A DNA stretch of 39,850 nucleotides from Zoopage sp. CT-All (taxonomy: Eukaryota; Zoopagomycota; Zoopagomycetes; Zoopagales; Zoopagaceae): the NCBI GenBank assembly GCA_004114245.1, contig QZWS01000020.1:1-39850 (forward strand), written 5' to 3'. A program made the position numbers and the translations under genes. The notes under the pieces were generated by a model, which saw only the letters and a list, made by a program, of their open reading frames with translations, made no database searches and had not been told where the DNA came from. Positions 1 to 18,376 of this stretch are shown in pieces (position 1 is the stretch's first letter; every line of letters starts with the position of its first letter).

Positions 1-493
1 CTCCGGCGCCCTGGCCAATTTCGGACTGCCTCTGGAACGACTCGGGAATGATGTGGTCGAGCTCCGACTCGAGCGTGACGACCTTTTTGGAGAATTGCTC
101 GCCGGTGGCGGCCGAGGCCCCAGCGAGGGTGATGCCGTCGCCCGGCCGCAGTATGTTTACCGCGATCAGCCCAATGGCCAGCGCTACCGTTGTCACTGCT
201 TCAAAGTAAAGCAGGGATTTAAGCGCCAAGCGTCCCAGCATGGCCAGATCGTCTCCGTGGCCGGCGATGCCCACCACCAGCGTCGCAAAGATTAGCGGAA
301 CGATGAGCGATTTGATCATGCGGAGAAAGACATTTGCCAGCGGCTTCAGCGCCTTGGCGAAATCCGGGGCAAGCCACCCAAGAAGGATGCCGAGGACCAT
401 CGAGATGATGATCCAGTGGGTGAGCTTGATGCGCGACAATAGGCGCGCGAGCAGGCGCACGGGGGCCGTGATGGTGTGAATGATCCCGGCCAT
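1..493 (-). CDS. Dicarboxylate/amino-acid:cation symporter (DAACS/SLC1-like), N-terminal part
   Basis: Partial gene: the ATG is at 493-491 and the frame stays open for 164 codons to the window edge. The protein starts MAGIIHTITAPVRLLARL. It continues with a first membrane segment (IIISMVLGILLGWLAP) and the family hallmark around residues 55-80 (NVFLRMIKSLIVPLIFATLV, then GIAGHGD). A third hydrophobic stretch follows (YFEAVTTVALAIGLIAVN) and then HIIPESF, which matches the V/IPxSF motif after TM3 in DctA/GltP/EAAT proteins. Family knowledge: these symporters couple Na+ or H+ to uptake of glutamate, aspartate or C4-dicarboxylates at the plasma membrane. The transport core (hairpins, TM7-8) lies outside the window, so substrate cannot be judged. 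No intron is seen in the visible part. The family call is firm; the start is the only ATG preceding the first hydrophobic segment. Confidence 0.9.
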   Translation of the reverse strand, partial: MAGIIHTITAPVRLLARLLSRIKLTHWIIISMVLGILLGWLAPDFAKALKPLANVFLRMIKSLIVPLIFATLVVGIAGHGDDLAMLGRLALKSLLYFEAVTTVALAIGLIAVNILRPGDGITLAGASAATGEQFSKKVVTLESELDHIIPESFQRQSEIGQGAG

Positions 494-1500
494 AGTCGAG
501 TGCTGTGCGTGGTCGTTAATTCGTTAATTGGATGGGAATGCACGGCGCGGAAGCGGGAATGAAGAGGGCGGCGGGTTGAATAGGGCGATGGGGGCGGATA
601 AAGTGCACGAGATAAAGCTGCATGATGCACCCGACAACCAATCGTACAGCACACGGACTTGTACAGCCCAGCCGCTTCAATGGCGCAGAGGCGGGTGTGG
701 GCCTGGAGGTGTCTGCGGTGCCCGCGGTGCCCGCGATACATCATAGTAGCATCTGCGATCAAGTGCCGCCTGCATCTCAGGCGGAAGCACAGAGAAGAGC
801 TGGTCACGGGGCAATGGTTGAGAACGCAGCGGTGGACTGCGACCGGGTTGGTGAGGAATGTGCGTCGTTTTCGGCAGAGGCGGCGATGCCCACGCGGCAG
901 ACCCATCATGACCAGCAGCGCAAAGGGAAGAGGGCAGTTCTCGCACCCTGTTGCCAAATGGATACCCTACCGCTTATAAGTCATTTGAAATGTTGAACAC
1001 AACATGCCTGACGAGGTTGGGTCGCTGCTCATTGTTTGAAGAGATTCGTGCACCCCGGTCGACGCGCAATTGACTGGAGCAGCTTTACCATATACTTGCT
1101 CATTTAGGAAACCTGCTGCGGTCTGGAGGATCTTATTCCTGCTACCAAATCAGCCGTATTCAGTGTGATATTGGATATGCACGTCTCGGTCCGCATAATC
1201 CTCATAGGCGTCGGGAATGATAATTGCTCATAGTTGGATGCAGAGTGAGCTGTGTAATCATCATCTGGCCTGATTGGCTTGGCATGCTCGGAGCCCATTG
1301 AAAGTCGTTGAGAGCGAGAATTTCTGCGTAGATACCTACAGTTATAGCAAAATCACCTATACTCTTCAATGACGTGGAGCAAGCTCTGCTCCGCGACATT
1401 TAATTATTCATCGACACGTCATTGATGCGGCTCTGGAGCAAGAAATATATTGGCCAGCCCCCCAGCCGCTGTCTCAACTTATCCACGCAGTGTAAGCAGC
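494..1500. other. Intergenic region between divergent symporter and HAM1-like genes
   Basis: About 1 kb without a supportable gene. The open frames here are short, lack recognisable domains and show no plausible exon structure. It should hold both promoters. The only motif noted is an AT-rich stretch at 1442-1451 (gaaatatat), about 50 nt upstream of the HAM1-like ATG, which could act as a TATA-like element. No repeat or tRNA was seen. Confidence 0.5.
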
Positions 1501-3775
1501 ATGAAGAAGCACGAGTCGCCCCTTCAAGCCCAACCCCGCAATCCCGCAGCCAAGCCCATCGAATCCGGCTCTGGCCTGCCATCGGACGACGTCCAGAGTG
1601 GCCTTCAACAGATCAGCAATTCGTCCAACGTGCTTCATAAAATTGCCGAGGGCATGTCGCCCACCGGGCGCCAAGCTGTTGCCGACGTGGAAAAGCTAGC
1701 AGCGGATACCGCGGCAATGATCAAGGGAAAGGAGGTGCCTGAGCTGCTTCGCGACATTGCACATGAGGCCGATCTTGCAGCGATGACGGATCGAGGCAAG
1801 TGGCACCTTCACACTTCACTAATCACATCAACGCTGAATGAAGCATCGACGAGTGCCAAGAGTACCAAAGAGCTTGCAGCAGAATCGTATGAAGTGTCTC
1901 AAGAAACGGCTGGAATCATCAACGACCTGTCCAAAACGGCGCGTCTCATGGTCATATCGCCCGAGTTCCGCGGACTTGTTGCCGAGTTTCTTGACATCGC
2001 CACCGAGCTTGTCACTGGCGCGTTGCCAGAAGGAAAGGCGAAGGCAGGCACAGAGAAAGCAGGCCACGCGCTGCACAAGGACAAAACTTCTTCTCTTGAC
2101 AAGGCGATCAAGAATGTCGAAAAATCAGTGACAGACAAGGGCGACATGCTCAAAGAAGTGCAAAAAGAGACTCACAGTGTCATCGACAAGTATATTTTCC
2201 CTGCAGCTGCCAAGGTGACTCGTGGCGACGCCTCAGTCATTGACGTGGCACACGATGCGGCCAATGCCACCGCAGAACGTCTGCGCACTGCCGCTGACCA
2301 TATGGCACTCACTCAAGAACAAAAAGATCGGGTCTGGGCCCGTATGGCAAACCTTGCCGAGGCATTGAATTCCAGTGCCGAGTATCAGCACTGCTTGAAC
2401 CTGGTCCAGGGTATCGTGGAGCATTTAGCTTGCTTTGCCAATGAAGCGTCAGAAATCACAGCCACGCTCACCTCAGAACAGCACCTTCATCGTGCTATTG
2501 TACGTATGCAATGCCTTCTGCAGAATCTCGCGGGGGGTCATAGCTTGCAACCAGTCGTTTCCGCGGCCAAATCACTGATTGCTGGCATTCGCCAGGACAA
2601 CGAGACGAGCGAGCTCGTTTCACAAACCGCCAAATCCCTTGGAAGGCTTTTTCGCGAACCAAAGTCGTTCGCGGATATGTCGTCTCGCCGCAGTCTGGAA
2701 AGCAACATGGACAGTGTCAGTCGCGTTCTCGCGAGCAAGTATTCTGCGCCAGTAGAATCCCTCCACAAGTCCATGGGCGACTTCATCAATGCTATGCTTG
2801 CAGACACAATGAACCGCCAAGTGTACAAAGATGTTCAACGAGTGGTGGGAGACTTTTTTCTGGACGCAGCTGGCAAGCCGACAATCAAAACCGAGCTGAT
2901 CGCCGACTTTGCCCAGGCCATGGCCAAATTTGTGACCAGCATCAAGTTCATTCCACTTCCGCGCATCACGCAGTAAGCTTGCCATAGTCAGTCGCCTCGT
3001 TTCGCTGATTTGTCCCTAAAGTGAGGACGAGACCTTGCGCTTCGTGCTGGATGACATTGCCTTCTACTGCTGCACTATACTTCCGGAGCAGTTCGTCATC
3101 AATACCGTCACTCAAATCGCGCTCACCGAACAAGGCGTACCGTCGTCGACTCGTGCCCACGTTAGCATGTGCGTTTCCGCCTCTTGAGCATCTTGGTGCT
3201 AAGCTATGTTGGCTAGGTCTCGTGTGTATGGCGAAGCCAGTGACGTGGTGTTCTACTATCATCGAAAAGCAACTCCCTGCCTCTCTGATGTATGGTGTCT
3301 ACCTAAACGTCCTCACATATTGATCTCTCTTCAGACTGGACTGCTGGATGTCGACATGACCCATGGGAAGGGCCTTTCCATCGATTTTGATCTGGTTGTT
3401 GCTGCAACTCCAGATCCAGTGCTGCTGGCTGGACGCAATCGTGCGACTCTCGCCATAGCGAATGTCTCGGTAGATGTTGACGATCTTCGTCTAATTTTCC
3501 ATGACACGGCCCATCACGAGTAGGTCATCTCATAAGCCGTCATGTGCTGATGATATCCAGCATGCTATACTCGATCTTTTCGCCAATCATCAACGCGCGT
3601 GCTAAGGCAGCCCTTGAAGCTGACCTGGAAACCTGCGTCAAAGTAAGCAAGCGCTACTAGCTCTCATCTTCGCTGACTCCTCGTGCAGGATATGATGCTC
3701 AAAGCCACTCAAACGGCGACGGATGCGGCGGCCAAGACCCGCGAGATGGCTGGCTGGATGAACCCGACTCACTGA
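1501..3775 (+). CDS. HAM1-like lipid-binding-fold protein (fungal HAM1_N/HAM1_C)
   Basis: Six exons: 1501-2972, 3022-3168, 3217-3289, 3335-3519, 3561-3642 and 3689-3775; introns of 49, 48, 45, 41 and 46 nt. The CDS is 2,046 nt (681 residues). The first ATG is MKKHESPLQ; an upstream in-frame extension has no ATG. The N-terminal ~480 residues are helical and Lys/Ala-rich with no membrane segment, resembling the fungal HAM1 N-terminal region. The C-terminal part is the clearest match. It runs from EDETLRFVLDDIAFYC to VYGEASDVVFYYHRK, then TGLLDVDMTHGKGLSIDFDL, then HDMLYSIFSPIINARAKAAL, the pattern of the HAM1-like C-terminal domain related to BPI/LBP lipid-binding folds. The role is not established; lipid binding or transfer is inferred from the fold. 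Its stop is 84 nt from the convergent PQ-loop gene. Confidence 0.75.
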
Positions 3776-3859
3776 CGCCTGCGCTTGGTGTCAAATAAGT
3801 AGCAAGCTTAGTTCGACTTCAATGTGAATACAATTGCGTTCTTGGCTAGCGGCACTGAG

Positions 3860-5304
3860 CTATACGCGGCCTTGCTCAAGCAGCGGGACAGCATCGCCAA
3901 GGTCGGCTCTCTCAGGCTCTCTGCGCAGCTGTCGTCGGCTCGCTTTGCGTGACGCCCGCTTAACCTTTCGCTCGGCCGCATACCACCAGAACTGTGTAAA
4001 GATCACCCCGTCAAACATGAGTGTTCCGACGGACCCGATTAAGAACGGCAGCGAGTTTAGGATGTGTTCGCGTGCCGTGGACTTGGACAGTACAGAGAGG
4101 GAGTAGCACAGGTTTCCGAGTGCTGCAAATAAAAACATGTACAAAGACAAGCCCTAGCAGCGACAGTGAGCTGTTCAAACTGACACAGTGACGGGAGGAA
4201 ATACCGAGGCCGATTTGCGAAAATACTACCACCATAATCACAACTATCAGACACCTCGCCAGAAGTTCAAAATCGACTTACGTTCATGTAAATTTGAGGG
4301 AGACGAGAGGAGAGATAGAGAAGGGTGCACATCCAGGCCACCGTCCACCCGATCACCTCCAATTTACGGCTCAACTCCTCCTCCTCCTCATCGGGGGTGC
4401 TTTTGGATACCGTCATATGCAGAGCATTGGCAACAGACGTGGTAGCAACGATGCCAGCACCCAAAACGGCGCCGATCGTCGGCATTCGTGCCGCAGTTGA
4501 TTGCTGCCGCGGTGTGATATCTCGGTCGCTGTTATTCGGCGAGGACTGAAACCGGCGGCGCAGACCAGCCGAGAAATGCGGCCGATGCTTTTTCATGGCC
4601 CGAATGATGTCCCGTGAGGCAGAGGACTGATACTTGACCCACGTTGGCGTCCGGATCAATTTGTTCCTCAGCGGCGGCCACCCACCTGCAGAGCTTGGCA
4701 CGACCGTATTCGGCCACCGTGGAGTGGATAAAGACACCCCGTGGGAAACTTCTGGGCGGTTGTCATCAGTGGACGCAGAGCTAAATCCAGTGTCGTCATC
4801 GCTGGACACGGACACATCTGACAGGGCAATTCCCAGCCCAGCCGTGGCAGCGCTGGCCTCACCTTGAGACCCAATCCTCATCGATTTCCGCCGCCTGGAC
4901 TCCAGCCTTTTCCTCATTATCTTTTCATACCAGTAATACTGACCGACGAGCGCCATATCGGCCATGGTAAAATACAGCGCCAAGTACGTCTGGAAAGGCA
5001 GCTGCTGGGTCAGAATGCACCCAACCAGATTTGCCACATCCCCGGCAAGCCAAATGGCTATGAATTGCAGCGATAGAGAGCCGGCCGATTTGGAGAGAAA
5101 GTTCTCGTAGAGCTGCGGGACCTGCGCGTTGAGGAAGAAAAACAGCGAGAGATAGCCAAAGAGGGTTGATGCCGCGTCCCGCCGGGTCTCGTAGCAAATT
5201 CCAAAGACATTCTAAGACACGCCAGTATTATGACTCCAGCAACCAAAGGCGCCTACGCCAAGGAATCGGAGGAGCGGGTCGCTGACGGCGCAGATGGGCT
5301 TCAT
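3860..5304 (-). CDS. PQ-loop vacuolar cationic amino-acid transporter (Ypq/PQLC2-like)
   Basis: Four exons on the minus strand: 5257-5304, 4282-5211, 4205-4225 and 3860-4153; all junctions are phase 0 and the CDS is 1,293 nt (430 residues). The N-terminus is MKPICAVSDPLLRFLG. The first PQ motif (NAQVPQLYENF) is at about residues 48-49. It is followed by IAIWLAGDVANLVGCIL and TQQLPFQTYLALYF, typical of Ypq1/PQLC2. A poorly conserved loop of about 180 residues, rich in Ser/Arg, follows. The second PQ motif (RLPQIYMN) is at about 321-322 and is completed by the microexon-encoded YFRKSAS and then GLSLYMFLFAALGNLCYSL. Family knowledge: these proteins export lysine/arginine from vacuoles or lysosomes. 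The loop between repeats is much longer than in animal homologues but common in fungi. Its ATG is only 44 nt from the divergent BEACH gene. Confidence 0.88.
4205..4225 (-). other. 21-nt microexon of the PQ-loop gene
   Basis: Encodes seven residues, YFRKSAS. It is flanked by introns 4226-4281 (donor gtaagt, acceptor ggtag) and 4154-4204 (donor gtattt, acceptor gctag). Including it joins RLPQIYMN to GLSLYMFLF and restores the canonical PQ-loop sequence PQxxxNxxRKSxxGLS. Skipping it would keep frame but delete the conserved RKS. Confidence 0.85.
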
Positions 5305-5348
5305 GGGAATTCGCAGATGCAACCCCCACCACAACGGCACAACTTTCG
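5305..5348. promoter_or_regulatory. 44-nt gap between divergent start codons
   Basis: Only 44 nt separate the ATG of the PQ-loop gene (minus) from the ATG of the BEACH gene (plus). A shared promoter this short would force overlapping 5' ends, with transcription of each gene starting inside or near the other, unless one of the true starts lies further downstream. No TATA element was recognised. Confidence 0.5.
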
Positions 5349-15402
<10,054 letters not shown>

Positions 15403-15500
15403 CCGGTAGAACATTTCGGATAAAATTGTAACAAGATAACCAATTTGTGCAACAGGGATATTTTAAAAGAACACAAGAGCCTGCGTATGCGCGCCGTTAC

Positions 15501-16031
15501 CTAGGGAACACACATCCCATACACCTTGTTGTCGAACAAGGCGCACTCCAGCCGCGACTTTGCGCACTCGACCGTGTAGCTATAGTCTTCGAGCACATCG
15601 CCGCAGTACTCGCCCGCGCCCTGGGCCACAGGCCGCTTAGGCGGCGTCTTTTTCTTCCCCTTTTTCTGCGCCGTGTTAGCCACTGGCTGTTTAGCGCTCT
15701 TAAACATCTGACACGTTCCTTGAGGCGTCTCCGCACTGACACTATCATACACACAATGAAGCGTTTCTTCAGCATCACAGCGGATATATCCGCCGAGGGA
15801 TGGGTCCCATCCACAAAATTCGCCATTTTGGGATTGAGCGAGCGTGGATAGGCAAAGCCCGGCGGAGCAGGACAGAGTAGCGTTCAAACAGGTTCCCGCT
15901 CCGTTGGTAGAATCATCGGCACTGGGCGGTAGGATGCACTGGGCGCCCTCGGAGCCGTGTGGGCGGGTGGATGCAGCCGCTGAGGAGGATGTGGCCAGGG
16001 CAAATACGGCGAGGGCGGTAAGCAGGCGCAT
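15501..16031 (-). CDS. Small secreted cysteine-rich protein
   Basis: Single exon, 176 residues. The chosen start (ATG at 16031-16029) gives MRLLTALAVFALATSSSAAA, a clean signal peptide; an upstream in-frame extension is low-complexity and would bury it. The mature part has 12 cysteines in two clusters: seven spread over GAQCILPP, TCLNATLSCSAGLC, EFCGWD, IRCDAEETLHC, then CQMF, followed by a Lys/Pro-rich linker (KKGKKKTPPKRP) and a second cluster with EYCGDV, VECAKSRLECALF and MCVP. An even number of cysteines and paired spacing suggest disulphide-bonded modules, loosely like Dickkopf-type cysteine-rich repeats, but no family is claimed. It is convergent with the BEACH gene (98 nt between stops) and divergent from another secreted protein gene. 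A secreted effector or wall protein is possible (inference). Confidence 0.75.
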   Translation of the reverse strand: MRLLTALAVFALATSSSAAASTRPHGSEGAQCILPPSADDSTNGAGTCLNATLSCSAGLCLSTLAQSQNGEFCGWDPSLGGYIRCDAEETLHCVYDSVSAETPQGTCQMFKSAKQPVANTAQKKGKKKTPPKRPVAQGAGEYCGDVLEDYSYTVECAKSRLECALFDNKVYGMCVP

Positions 16032-16600
16032 GGAGATGTGCTTAGGATGTGATCTATGTGCGGATAGCTGCTGCGGATCGTGAGCGGCGAGAAGACGATC
16101 GTGAGTGTGGCAGGAGTGTGCTCCACGTGGTGTATGGAGCACAAGTTCACCAGTACTGGAAACAGATCTTTGACCAGGACTTAGCATTGACTGTATGCCC
16201 CAGCCCAAGCCAGCCATGTGGGCTTTCCTGCATGCGACCAAGTTTGCAGGTGGGACCATTGACGAGTACACTGTCTGCAAAGGATGCCAGTGGCTCTGCT
16301 CCTCAACCCAAGTAGCTCCATCTTATGGGGCCCCCAATCTCAAGCCTGCAACTCTCTGGCCTTGGGTCTTTGATAAGATCCTATTGTCAAAGTATCAAGT
16401 TCAGTTATGGAGATGTCACCAGCATGGACACTACACCAACAACATCCTCATTGTCCAGAAGTTAGTTAGTAGTTCAAAGAATCCAATGATTTGCAGGGCC
16501 TGCAGGTTTAGCGCCATGCTGGCCTGCCACGTGGTTGCTCACCTCAATCACCCGCCCCGCTCTGCTGCCCATCAAAAACACTCGGAATCCTCTTAGCAGC
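16032..16600. other. Intergenic region between two secreted-protein genes; possible mobile-element remnant
   Basis: Shared upstream region of the divergent secreted pair. It contains an ATG-initiated open frame at 16195-16596 (+, 133 codons) with C-x2-C-x3-C (VCKGCQWLC) and later CRACRF and a His-rich stretch (CHQHGH), vaguely like a zinc-binding transposon domain. No homologue can be named, it abuts the next start codon, and its codon pattern is unlike the neighbours, so it is not called as a gene. Confidence 0.3.
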
Positions 16601-18154
16601 ATGAAATCACACTCTCTCCTCGCCCTTGCTGCTCTTGCGGTGCTCACCCCTGGTGCCCGTGCATCGGGCGACAAGCCTGGTGTCAATCTCAACACTATCC
16701 TCACCACCTCTCCTGCTGGTGAAAAATTGCTGAGCTATCTTCCCCTGTCAGCTACAGGAGCATTAGTTCAAACCAGCTCCGCATCCAAAAAGATTGTGGA
16801 ACCGGCTCACAGGGAACAGGCTCGCGAGGAAGCGCGACAAAAAAAGCTTCTTGAAAACAAAACCGATCCCAGCAGCCTCCCCCCCCAGATGCGTGAGGCA
16901 TTGCTGCGCTATCTTCCCCAGTCAGGCAAAGGAGCATTGGCACAGACTAGCCGCTCATTCAAAGAGGATGTGGACAGTGTCCGTGATATAACACTTCTTG
17001 AAAAGCTCTTGTATCTGTTCCAGCAGCTCAAGTTGCCTCGTCCAGAAGAATCAACCATAAAGTCCCTCGTCGCGGCAATGAAGGCTTCGCGCAATAAGAT
17101 AAGCCTCCCCCTGGATCTCCTCATCAGCACCATTAGCTATGGAATGCTGCACATGCATCTCGATAAAGTAATAAAGCTTGCCCAAATCGCAATGTCTGAT
17201 GACAATGTCATCGATATCGCCTTGGACCCGTTCAGCCTTCTTCAATTGTATCGTGCAAGTAGGGAAGACTCGCGTATAGAAGTACTCATCAAGAAAAATG
17301 CCAAGCTGTTCAAAGGTGGCCTCGGTATCAACGAGAAATGGCTCGACTACGGTTTCCTGAAATGGTTTATGGGCGAGATCGGTTTCATGCAGCATATCAT
17401 CGCTATCCGATACTCGCATGAGGATATATCTGCGATACTGTGCTTTGTGACATACTCGAACCTTGATCCACAGGTGCTGACCGGTCAATTATCAGCTACT
17501 CAGGAGGACATCACTAAATTTTTGGAATTACTGGAGTTTTTAACGCGCCATCTCGCGAAATTTCACCGAGACATGTCGATTACTGCTTTTACGAGGTTGC
17601 ATTCGGTCAAATCAGGCCCGCCTGTGACCGATCGAGTGCCATTTAACATCAAAGCAGGGTTATACGCCTGTCTTGCTCACCATCCAAGAATCGTTGAGCT
17701 AATCGAAGGCCTGGACTCGCTCTCCATTGATGGCATTATGAATAAGCGCCCACTTTATCTTAAGCGAGCTATTATACAGCAAGTTGCCGAAGCCGCAGGG
17801 ATGGACGCCAAGGATATGCTGTTGGCAGCAAGTTATCCTTGGGATGGGTATTCGCTTATTGAAATTGGTGAATTTTTCCAGCAAGCATTTACGGACATGG
17901 CGGACAGCAAAGTGCTGGAGTGGAGCACACAGTCATGGCTGATCCGAAAGCTGATCAAACGGAAGAAGTATAAAGCTGCCGCCACGATACTAAGTTTGAA
18001 CATTGATTACGGACTTCTTCCTAGCCATATCCCAGCAACATACTTTGTTCAAATCCGTCATTTCTTCAGTAGTATTGAAAATGGCGCGGATTTGAGCATC
18101 TCCAACAGCTCGATCTTAAATGATGTCTTTGGTGCGGGACCGAACAGGACGTGA
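16601..18154 (+). CDS. Secreted protein with two F-box-like repeats, unknown function
   Basis: Single exon, 517 residues, no introns, unlike most neighbours. The start at 16601 gives MKSHSLLALAALAVLTPGAR, a typical signal peptide; the frame extends upstream but without benefit. After cleavage there are two related segments: EKLLSYLPLSATGALVQTSS (about residues 41-60) and EALLRYLPQSGKGALAQTSR (about 99-118), each preceded by Pro. They resemble the F-box pattern LPxxLLxxLxxxxLxxLxxxSKxF. The second continues SFKEDVDSV. The remaining ~390 residues are helical, Leu-rich and contain no recognised domain, catalytic motif or membrane helix. F-box proteins normally act in the cytosol or nucleus, so a signal peptide plus F-box-like repeats would suit an effector delivered into a host or prey cell; this is inference. 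It may equally be a lineage-specific secreted family with a chance resemblance. Confidence 0.7.
   Translation: MKSHSLLALAALAVLTPGARASGDKPGVNLNTILTTSPAGEKLLSYLPLSATGALVQTSSASKKIVEPAHREQAREEARQKKLLENKTDPSSLPPQMREALLRYLPQSGKGALAQTSRSFKEDVDSVRDITLLEKLLYLFQQLKLPRPEESTIKSLVAAMKASRNKISLPLDLLISTISYGMLHMHLDKVIKLAQIAMSDDNVIDIALDPFSLLQLYRASREDSRIEVLIKKNAKLFKGGLGINEKWLDYGFLKWFMGEIGFMQHIIAIRYSHEDISAILCFVTYSNLDPQVLTGQLSATQEDITKFLELLEFLTRHLAKFHRDMSITAFTRLHSVKSGPPVTDRVPFNIKAGLYACLAHHPRIVELIEGLDSLSIDGIMNKRPLYLKRAIIQQVAEAAGMDAKDMLLAASYPWDGYSLIEIGEFFQQAFTDMADSKVLEWSTQSWLIRKLIKRKKYKAAATILSLNIDYGLLPSHIPATYFVQIRHFFSSIENGADLSISNSSILNDVFGAGPNRT
16721..16977 (+). repeat. Internal duplication inside the secreted F-box-like gene
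   Basis: Two related ~83-nt units at about 16721-16803 and 16895-16977, offset by 174 nt (58 codons). They share long identical runs, including gagctatcttcccc versus gcgctatcttcccc and aggagcatt in both. The DNA-level similarity suggests a fairly recent in-frame duplication of the F-box-like motif. Confidence 0.65.
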
Positions 18155-18376
18155 GGGGATTGCTCGATGCAGGGTTGAAGGATGTGGAAGAATGGAGAGT
18201 TTGCGTAGCCTCATTGTGCCAATCAATCAACGCTCTTGCTATCTGCAACATCACTTTGATATACTGTCTTTCTCTCATATGGTCTCACAAGGCACTCTAG
18301 CTCGTATTGATGCCACGGCCCAATACATGGCATTTCTCTCTCTCACTTGCATATCACGTGACAGCGCAAAAGGTTC

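Noticed and set aside
346-957. 203-codon minus-strand open frame overlapping the symporter start
   Set aside because: Low-complexity Arg/Ser/Cys/His translation; the symporter in another frame is clearly the real gene.
15501-16280. Longer 259-codon version of the Cys-rich protein
   Set aside because: The extra N-terminus is low-complexity and would displace a clean signal peptide at the internal ATG.
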